A DNA stretch of 64,000 nucleotides from Actinomycetes bacterium (lineage in GTDB: Bacteria > Actinomycetota > Actinomycetes > Mycobacteriales > Mycobacteriaceae), in NCBI GenBank assembly GCA_023432405.1, contig JAEYUQ010000003.1:124001-188000 (forward strand). The letters run 5' to 3'. The notes beneath the pieces were generated by a model, which was not told where the DNA came from, made no database searches, and worked only from the letters and a program-made list of their open reading frames with translations. Position numbers and translations under genes: made by a program. Positions 17,686 through 23,747 of this stretch are shown piece after piece. Every line of letters begins with the position of its first letter. Position 1 is the first letter of the stretch.

Positions 17686-19200
17686 TCATCCCGCTGGTGT
17701 GGTTCCCGCCGGTGTGGTTACCGCTGGTGCGGTTCCCGCCGGTGTGGTCATCCCGCTGGTGCCGGTCATCTTGTCAGTGTTGGTCCTGCCGGTGTAGTTC
17801 CGAATTCGCTGAAACACGCGCCTGATTGCTCCAGCGTCCTTAAGGTAGTGCCATTGCCCATTGGTGGTGCCGTACTCTACTCCGGAGTTGAGATCAACGC
17901 CCGCACAGCCTACGTCCAGAGCATGATTCAGATTCTCCAGATTTATTCCACCAGCCAGGAGAGCTTTGTCCTTCAGATTCTCCGGAATCCGCGACCAGTC
18001 AAAGCTTTTTCCGCTGCCGCCGTGTCCGGCATCGAGAACCAGCCTGTCTACCTCCTTGGCGACGCCGCTGGCAATCTCCACAGCCTCAGGGTTACTCATG
18101 GGCAGCGCACGCCACAGTTCCACCTCGGGGCCGATTTCCTGCCGTACTCGGCTCAGAAGCTCATGCTCCTGCTCAAGGGTTCCGAGAGGCGCCTGTACCT
18201 GGACGGCACTTACTCCTGGAAGGATGATGTCCCCGTATCCTGAGCGACGCCGAGATACTGCCACATACCGAAGCCCAGGCGCGTGTGCCATGATGTTTTC
18301 GGCCGTTTCACGTGAAACATTCCGGGGGGTGCCTTCTTCAAAAATAAGACCGCCATAGACAGCACCTGCAGCTTGAGCCACCTGAGCGGCTGTAGGTGAG
18401 GTAAGTCCGCATACCTTATTGGGCCCGTACACCAGCTCACGCGCTGCCAGATCAATATCAGGTTGTGAGGTAAGCCGAGAACCCACGAGGAAGGCGTTAG
18501 AGTAAGGGCTCTTATCTACGACGGTGCGGTGATCCAGAATTCCTGACTCGGACACCACCACAGCGCCTTCCGGGATAAAGGGCGCTAGGCGCCGTGAACG
18601 GGACAAATCAATCTCAAGGGTGTGGAGATCACGGTGATTAATACCGAAAATCTTGGCGCCTAAGCGGGTGGCTCGGGCTATTTCCTCCTCGGTGATTGAT
18701 TCTGTGAGAACATCAAGTCCCAGCTCAGCGGCACACTCCGAGAGCTCTTTATATTCTTCATCGCTGAGAACGGACATCATCAGCAAAATAGCGTCTGCCC
18801 CATAGTATCGGGCAGCTTTAATTTGCACGGGGTCAATGATGAAATCCTTACAGAGCACGGGCACATGGGTGCTTGACGCGACCGTCGCTAAGTGGTCATA
18901 GTCCCCATTGAAGCGGTCAGGTTCGCACAGAACTGAAATGGCGGAGGCGTACCGCGAGTACACTGTGGCGATGGTCCCAGGCTCATAGTGCTCTCGAATC
19001 ATTCCCAGAGAAGGAGAAGCAGATTTGCACTCCATGATGAAGCGGTTAGGCCCGGCACTCAGGGAATCGTAGAGGGAACGAGTGGAGGGAGCGAGATCCG
19101 AAAACTTGACATGGGCTACGCGCTCACGGATTTCAGGGAGACGGCGTCGTCGTCCCGCAACAATGTTCTCCAGGACAGTAGGCAAATGTTGGTTGGTCAT
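17686..19200 (-). CDS. trpC: Bifunctional indole-3-glycerol-phosphate synthase / phosphoribosylanthranilate isomerase
   Basis: Carries out two consecutive steps of Trp synthesis. The N-terminal half is TrpC: FIMECKSASPSLGMI, VLCKDFIIDPVQI, DAILLMMSVL, INHRDLHTLEIDL, VVSESGI. The second half, from about residue 265, is TrpF: NKVCGLTSPTAAQVAQAAGAVYGGLIF, VDRLVLDAGHGGSGKSFDW, and ALLAGGINLENL. In TrpF the motif KxCG is NKVCG. A C-terminal tail repeats TTPAGT/TAPA units and is encoded by a DNA repeat at 17690-17760. parS site 3 lies in the coding sequence (NVSRET). The gene overlaps trpG by four bases. Confidence 0.94.
   Translation of the reverse strand: MTNQHLPTVLENIVAGRRRRLPEIRERVAHVKFSDLAPSTRSLYDSLSAGPNRFIMECKSASPSLGMIREHYEPGTIATVYSRYASAISVLCEPDRFNGDYDHLATVASSTHVPVLCKDFIIDPVQIKAARYYGADAILLMMSVLSDEEYKELSECAAELGLDVLTESITEEEIARATRLGAKIFGINHRDLHTLEIDLSRSRRLAPFIPEGAVVVSESGILDHRTVVDKSPYSNAFLVGSRLTSQPDIDLAARELVYGPNKVCGLTSPTAAQVAQAAGAVYGGLIFEEGTPRNVSRETAENIMAHAPGLRYVAVSRRRSGYGDIILPGVSAVQVQAPLGTLEQEHELLSRVRQEIGPEVELWRALPMSNPEAVEIASGVAKEVDRLVLDAGHGGSGKSFDWSRIPENLKDKALLAGGINLENLNHALDVGCAGVDLNSGVEYGTTNGQWHYLKDAGAIRRVFQRIRNYTGRTNTDKMTGTSGMTTPAGTAPAVTTPAGTTPAG
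17690..17765. repeat. Short tandem repeats encoding the TrpCF tail
   Basis: Units of the form CCGCTGGTG(TGGTT) and CCGCCGGTGTGGTT alternate five to six times in the last codons of trpC. They translate, on the minus strand, to repeated Thr-Pro-Ala-Gly. The length is likely to vary between strains. Confidence 0.65.
18304..18319. promoter_or_regulatory. parS: parS site 3 (one mismatch), inside trpC
   Basis: CGTTTCACGTGAAACA differs from the consensus only at the first base; the 14-bp core GTTTCACGTGAAAC is intact. It lies in the isomerase half of the trpCF coding sequence. Confidence 0.87.
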
Positions 19201-19787
19201 TTCCTCTCCCCTAAGAGGTAATCGAAGGCACTGTGCAGCAAGGTGGGCCCCGTGGGTGTCAAAATGCTTTCCGGATGGAATTGGAAGCCTAGGGCTGAGT
19301 GATCATCAGTCTCTGCCGCCATAATGATGTTCCCAATAGTTCCCAAGGTATGCATTCCTGAAGGAATCTCGGTACATCCGAGCGAGTGATACCGCGCAAC
19401 CCCCATTGTGTCGCCTTGTTTCACGTGAAACATTGGATGGTTGCGGGTAATGAGCATCTCATCAGTTTCGCCATGAACAGCGCCGATGGGATGAACATCT
19501 CCACCAAAGTGAGTGAGAAGCGCCTGAAATCCCAAACAGATTCCAAGAATTGGAATCTTCCCCAGAGCGGCGTCGATAAGGTCCATCATGCACCCTGCCT
19601 CGGAGGGATGTCCTGGGCCTGGAGACAGCACCAGAAGATCCGGCTTCGCGTCAAGAATGGTGCTTACCGGTACAGTATTGCGGAATACAATCGGTCTACC
19701 CTGTATAGCGTCCACGAGGTTATAGACAAAGCTATCCTGATTATCCAGCATGACAATCCGCTTCAGTGAAGGATTATTCCCCGTCAT
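19197..19787 (-). CDS. trpG: Anthranilate synthase component II (glutamine amidotransferase)
   Basis: Supplies ammonia from glutamine to TrpE. Class I amidotransferase signs: MLDNQDSFVYNLVD, LLVLSPGPGHPSEAG, the nucleophile in ILGICLGFQAL, and the His-Glu pair in FQFHPESILTP. It has the usual length of about 196 residues. It overlaps trpE by four bases (ATGA) and trpC by four. parS site 4 lies inside the gene, encoding MFHVKQ in HPMFHVKQGDT, a loop position where relatives vary. Confidence 0.95.
   Translation of the reverse strand: MTGNNPSLKRIVMLDNQDSFVYNLVDAIQGRPIVFRNTVPVSTILDAKPDLLVLSPGPGHPSEAGCMMDLIDAALGKIPILGICLGFQALLTHFGGDVHPIGAVHGETDEMLITRNHPMFHVKQGDTMGVARYHSLGCTEIPSGMHTLGTIGNIIMAAETDDHSALGFQFHPESILTPTGPTLLHSAFDYLLGERK
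19417..19432. promoter_or_regulatory. parS: parS site 4, inside trpG
   Basis: An exact 16-bp parS consensus within the trpG coding sequence, 1.1 kb from site 3. Confidence 0.93.
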
Positions 19788-21355
19788 CGGATGACCTCCA
19801 GTGTGGAATCATGGGCGATGGCACGCAGTACCGCCATCGCTTTATGTAAAGATTCATCCGCCTCTGATTGCGGATCCGAATCACGAACCACTCCGGCCCC
19901 GGCCTGCACAGACGCCACACCGTCCTGAACAAAAGCGGAGCGGATAACGATACACGTATCCATTGTTCCATCACCTCGCAGATACCCTACGGCACCTCCG
20001 TAACTCCCCCGCCGTCGCTTCTCGACGCCGCGCAAAAGCTCAATGGCTCTCAGCTTGGGGGCTCCGGTGAGTGTTCCCATATTCATGCAGGCACGGTAGG
20101 CGTCCAGGGCATCGAGGTCAGGAGCAAGAGTTGCCGTCACACGGGAAACAAGGTGCATGACCTGGGAATAGCGATCTACCTTCATGAGTTCCGCCACTTT
20201 CCGCGTATGCGGAACAGCTACCCGAGCAAGGTCATTACGCGCAAGATCTACCAGCATGGTGTGCTCAGAAATCTCCTTACTATCTGTACGGAGTTCAAGC
20301 TCATTGCGAATGTCAAGCTCATCGTTGATTGTCCCATCAGGATTGAAACCACGAGAGCGTGTTCCTGCAATTGGGTAGAGCTCTATCTGGCGGTGCTGAG
20401 GTTCAAATTTGAGATTGGATTCTGGAGAGGCGCCGAAGAGTTCATAGGGGCGACCATGTCGATCTTTCCCCCGCAGATAGAACATATAGGGGCTGGGATT
20501 ACCCCTGCGGAGACGTCGATAAGCAGAGAAGGCATCATTGCAGGAGATGGTGAAAGACCGAGCAGGCACTACTTGATAAATCTCCCCTTGCTCAATGGCC
20601 TCTTTCATCTCCATGACAGCTCTGCCGTAGGACGCATCAGACATTTCAGCGTTGGCCACCACGGTTGTGCCCTGGGTTGCGTTGGGCGTGAGGTTGTCGT
20701 GGGCGCCGGTAGCCAGCATGGCACTCAGAGAATCAATTTTCTTGGTGATGTCCCCCTCGTCACAACCGACGCCTATGAGCCGTGCGGTGTGATCCTTGTG
20801 GTCAATAACCAGGAGAACCTCCGCAAGAAGGAACTGGTAGTCCGGGAAGGTGTTTGTGCCCTCGTCCACGTGAGGAAGATCCTCAAAACTGTCGATGTAG
20901 TCGAATGCAAAACCACCCCCTAGAAAGGGAAGCATTCCTTCAGGATCTACATACCCTGCTTCTTTCTGCAACAGCCGGAGGGGTTCAACAGAGCTCAGAG
21001 CCCGCAGGCGTTCACGTTCATCAGCGGCGCTGGAGCGTTGGAAGGAAAAAATGCGAGCTGGATAGTCCTGGTGGCCCGTGTCCTGTTCCGTCAGGGTTGA
21101 GTCGTGTACCTGGTTGTGTTCAAGTTTTGTGCTTAAGTCCTGGGCAAAAACCTCGCCACTGGGGGTCAGGGGTTGAACCCTCACTGTAGATCCGTTGCAG
21201 GTCACGCTCAAAGAGGCGTCCATAATGGCAATGGAGGTTAGCCCGTTATGAGTTGTAATGTCCGCTGATTCCAGAAGGAGAGGTACCTGGGAGAGAAGCG
21301 CGGAAGGTTCCTCGTAGTAGGTGACTGGACGGGTCACAATAGTTGGTGTTGTCAT
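19784..21355 (-). CDS. trpE: Anthranilate synthase component I
   Basis: Converts chorismate to anthranilate, the committed step of Trp synthesis. The N-terminal regulatory motif LLES is present (LLLESADITTHNGLTSIAIM), with the spaced serine expected of Trp feedback-sensitive enzymes. The chorismate-binding domain shows GGGFAFDYIDSFE, FSAYRRLRRGNPSPYMFYL, LFGASPESNLKF, PIAGTRSRG, HTMLVDLARNDLARV, GTLTGAPKLRAIELL and GGAVGYL. The start ATG at 21355 follows the attenuator by about 80 bases. First gene of the operon. Confidence 0.96.
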   Translation of the reverse strand: MTTPTIVTRPVTYYEEPSALLSQVPLLLESADITTHNGLTSIAIMDASLSVTCNGSTVRVQPLTPSGEVFAQDLSTKLEHNQVHDSTLTEQDTGHQDYPARIFSFQRSSAADERERLRALSSVEPLRLLQKEAGYVDPEGMLPFLGGGFAFDYIDSFEDLPHVDEGTNTFPDYQFLLAEVLLVIDHKDHTARLIGVGCDEGDITKKIDSLSAMLATGAHDNLTPNATQGTTVVANAEMSDASYGRAVMEMKEAIEQGEIYQVVPARSFTISCNDAFSAYRRLRRGNPSPYMFYLRGKDRHGRPYELFGASPESNLKFEPQHRQIELYPIAGTRSRGFNPDGTINDELDIRNELELRTDSKEISEHTMLVDLARNDLARVAVPHTRKVAELMKVDRYSQVMHLVSRVTATLAPDLDALDAYRACMNMGTLTGAPKLRAIELLRGVEKRRRGSYGGAVGYLRGDGTMDTCIVIRSAFVQDGVASVQAGAGVVRDSDPQSEADESLHKAMAVLRAIAHDSTLEVIR

Positions 21356-21434
21356 GGTGTGCTTTCGGGGGATCTATAAGGGCTAGGGGCACGGTGACCA
21401 GGCTCAACACTGGAGAAGAACTGACGCTCGGTAC

Positions 21435-21477
21435 AAAAAATGGACCCGGCGCCTGTTTGTAGCCAGTGCCTGAGCCC
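21435..21477 (-). terminator. trp operon attenuator (leader terminator)
   Basis: On the minus strand GGGCTC and GGGTCC (with G-U pairs) enclose a second stem, GGC-CTG/CAG-GCC, and the hairpin is followed directly by six U. It lies between the leader peptide and trpE, as in classical transcription attenuation. Confidence 0.8.
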
Positions 21478-21497
21478 ATAACGGATATTCACAATGA

Positions 21498-21514
21498 GCT
21501 CGCGCTACGCGAGC
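21498..21514 (-). promoter_or_regulatory. Hairpin over the end of the trp leader peptide
   Basis: GCTCGCG and CGCGAGC form a perfect 7-bp stem whose loop is the leader stop codon TAG. It would form when the leader has not been translated to its end, or pair with later segments when the ribosome stalls at the Trp codons upstream. Confidence 0.55.
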
Positions 21515-21540
21515 CACCACCAGTAAAATCCGCACGTCAT
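21505..21540 (-). CDS. trpL: trp operon leader peptide with three tandem Trp codons
   Basis: Reads MTCGFYWWWLA followed by TAG: three TGG codons in a row in an 11-residue peptide, immediately upstream of a terminator hairpin and trpE. Ribosome stalling at the Trp codons when charged tRNA-Trp is scarce should prevent the terminator from forming. An in-frame ATG at 21552 would add four residues. The promoter at 21548-21576 predicts a start of transcription close to the ATG at 21540, so the peptide may be translated from a leaderless or near-leaderless mRNA. Confidence 0.85.
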   Translation of the reverse strand: MTCGFYWWWLA

Positions 21541-21547
21541 GCTAAGC

Positions 21548-21576
21548 ACCATACAACGAAGAGTGTCCTAGAGCAA
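21548..21576 (-). promoter_or_regulatory. Predicted trp operon promoter
   Basis: TTGCTC (21571-21576) and TATGGT (21548-21553) are separated by 17 bp on the minus strand. The -10 element is eight bases before the leader ATG at 21540. Confidence 0.6.
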
Positions 21577-21621
21577 TCGAAGGAGGTGCTCACAGTCAGA
21601 CTGATATGCCACTCTCCGCGT

Positions 21622-22137
21622 CTATGAGGTTTCTTCTTTGCTGTCAGATGACTTGTTCCCAGATTCCGAATCGTGTACTGCCGGGGTATCGCTTATCGCT
21701 CCCGTATCCCTTGCCGACGCCGCTCTTAGTGCGGCAGCTGTATCCACTGCTGGTGGTCGCACACCGGCAGCTTCGGCATGGGCGTCGTTCTCAGCGGCGT
21801 CGAGAAGGGCAGCTCGGCGGGCTCCCACATTCGCTCCGGCACCAATTCCATAAACGCCCAGGAGGAAGGCCGCAACAGGGACCATCCACATCCAGGAGTG
21901 AACAAAAAACACAGAGAGCGCTCCGAACAGCAAAGCAAGGCCGGAGAAAACCCACAGCGGCCCGGCAACGGCATGGGACTGTTCCCATATGTCACGGGAG
22001 TGCCGAACTTCTGGCACTCGGATACCAATGAAGGAGTTTCCGGGAAGGCGCCGAGTACTGGCAAGTGCTCCTACAAGAAGGACACCGACTGCAAGAATTG
22101 CGTAAATCACACCCACGGTGACGGTGACTGAATTCAT
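21622..22137 (-). CDS. SdpI family membrane protein
   Basis: A protein of 171 residues with three hydrophobic helices: VTVGVIYAILAVGVLLVGAL, PLWVFSGLALLFGALSVFFV and WMVPVAAFLLGVYGIG. The segment GNSFIGIRVPEVRHSRDIWEQSHAVAG is the SdpI/YhfL signature (family pattern 'N..iGiRt..t..s...W...n...g'). The C-terminal 60 residues are Ala/Ser/Asp-rich and look disordered. SdpI in Bacillus gives immunity to a toxin, but most family members are of unknown role. Confidence 0.8.
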   Translation of the reverse strand: MNSVTVTVGVIYAILAVGVLLVGALASTRRLPGNSFIGIRVPEVRHSRDIWEQSHAVAGPLWVFSGLALLFGALSVFFVHSWMWMVPVAAFLLGVYGIGAGANVGARRAALLDAAENDAHAEAAGVRPPAVDTAAALRAASARDTGAISDTPAVHDSESGNKSSDSKEETS

Positions 22138-22287
22138 GTGTTCAGTGTATCCCCCGCTTATGGCTCAGGTACTCTCACGCTGTAAAGCCTGCCTCAGTCT
22201 CTATTCACGGAGTTTCACTGAGGCGCGGTGTTCCCACACTGGTAGGGCGTACCCACTTTGGGTTACTAGGAGTCAAGGAGTTTCTAC

Positions 22288-23601
22288 ATGGACATCAAAA
22301 AGCTATCCGGCTCGTTACTCTTTCGAGTACTTGTAGCCATTGTTCTGGGCATTATCTGCAGTTTCTTCTTTCCACAGTGGTTAGGCAGGATTTTTGCCAC
22401 CTTTAATAGTTTCTTCAGTAACTTCCTGAACTTCTTTGTCCCCGTCCTAATTTTTGCCCTTGTTACTCCCGCCATCGCTGGGTTGGGGCGCGGTGCAGGT
22501 AAGTGGCTAGGGATTACCGCAGGCGTTGCTTATGTGTCCACTGTGATCTCAGGGCTGGTGGCTTACAGTGTTTCACTAGCGCTTTACAACTGGCTCCTGG
22601 CAGGCAGCACCACGGGTGAGGCGGTGGACGTTGAAGCGGGGAACCTGGCTCCGTACTTTGAGATTGAGATTCCGGCTCCTTTTGAGGTGATGACGGCCCT
22701 GGTGTTGGCCTTTGCTGTGGGTTTGGCCATGACCACTCTTCGCGCCGAGGTGCTCTATTCAGGTGCTCGTGAGTTGGAAAAAGTAGTGATGAAGGTGATT
22801 GAGGTGTTCATCATTCCATTGCTGCCGATTTTCATTTTCGGTATGTTTCTCTCTTTGGGGATGAACGGCAACCTGATGCGCACTCTCACCACCTTCGGTA
22901 AGGTTCTCCTCCTTGCTGTGGTGATGACACTTCTGTTGTTGGTTGTTCAGTACCTCATCGCTGGTGCTATTGCAGGGAAAAATCCCGTGAAGGCGTTTAT
23001 CACGATGTTGCCCGCATACGCCACTGCTTTGGGTACGTCCTCCTCGGCTGCCACCATTCCGGTTACTCGGAAGGCCGCAATTAAAAATGGTGTCACCGAT
23101 GACGTGGCTGGCTTCGTTATTCCCCTGTGTGCCACTATTCACCTGGCTGGCTCCATGATGAAGATTGCGCTTTTCGCTTTTGCCGTCATGTATATGGATC
23201 AAATGCCTCTCTCTACGGGCTTGGCCATCGGTTTTATCTTCATGTTGGCTGTAACTATGGTGGCCGCGCCTGGTGTGCCGGGCGGTGCCATTATGGCCGC
23301 TACTGGATTGTTGTCCAGCATGATGGGCTTTAACGACGCCCAGGTGGCCCTTATGATTGCAAGCTACATCGCCATTGATTCCTTCGGCACAGCGGCCAAT
23401 GTCACTGGTGACGGCGCTATAGCCCTCATTGTTAACCGCTTCGTCAAAGGCACGATTCAGCGCAGTGACAGTGACGATGACTTCGATCAGCGCTTTAACC
23501 GTAATTTCCCGGAGGGGGACTTCCACAAGAATGGCACCCAACCAACTACGGATAGTGCCTCACCCTTGACGGGACTTTCAGTAGCAGACCAGGAGCAGTA
23601 A
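22288..23601 (+). CDS. Dicarboxylate/amino acid:cation symporter (DAACS family)
   Basis: Inner-membrane Na+- or H+-coupled carrier for C4-dicarboxylates or acidic/neutral amino acids. Eight hydrophobic helices plus two hairpins are visible. Substrate motifs are the Ser-rich loop ATALGTSSSAATIPVT (hairpin 1) and DSFGTAANVTGDGAIALIV (helix 8). MMKIALFAFAVMYM resembles helix 7. The ATG at 22288 has AAGGAG seven bases upstream. The last 40 residues are hydrophilic and acidic. The exact substrate cannot be told from sequence. Confidence 0.88.
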   Translation: MDIKKLSGSLLFRVLVAIVLGIICSFFFPQWLGRIFATFNSFFSNFLNFFVPVLIFALVTPAIAGLGRGAGKWLGITAGVAYVSTVISGLVAYSVSLALYNWLLAGSTTGEAVDVEAGNLAPYFEIEIPAPFEVMTALVLAFAVGLAMTTLRAEVLYSGARELEKVVMKVIEVFIIPLLPIFIFGMFLSLGMNGNLMRTLTTFGKVLLLAVVMTLLLLVVQYLIAGAIAGKNPVKAFITMLPAYATALGTSSSAATIPVTRKAAIKNGVTDDVAGFVIPLCATIHLAGSMMKIALFAFAVMYMDQMPLSTGLAIGFIFMLAVTMVAAPGVPGGAIMAATGLLSSMMGFNDAQVALMIASYIAIDSFGTAANVTGDGAIALIVNRFVKGTIQRSDSDDDFDQRFNRNFPEGDFHKNGTQPTTDSASPLTGLSVADQEQ

Positions 23602-23747
23602 CGGGAACGCTGGCGAGCAACAAGCGGCCGTGTGTTGAGTAATGTGGAGTGGCCAGCGAGGGATTAGGAGCAGTGACGGGAACTGCCTTCAGTTGATGGT
23701 CCTAACCGAGAGCGAGCACTCACTGCCCTGCTAGTACACTATGCCGC

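Noticed and set aside
19868..20923. 351-codon open frame antisense to trpE
   Set aside because: Shadow of trpE; composition does not look like a protein of any known type.
22759..23541. 260-codon open frame antisense to the symporter gene
   Set aside because: His/Gln/Asn-rich antisense reading of membrane helices, a frequent artefact.
23602..23747. Possible T-box or leader before leuS
   Set aside because: No T-box core sequence or run of Leu codons; only short imperfect repeats such as GCAGTAACGGGAA.
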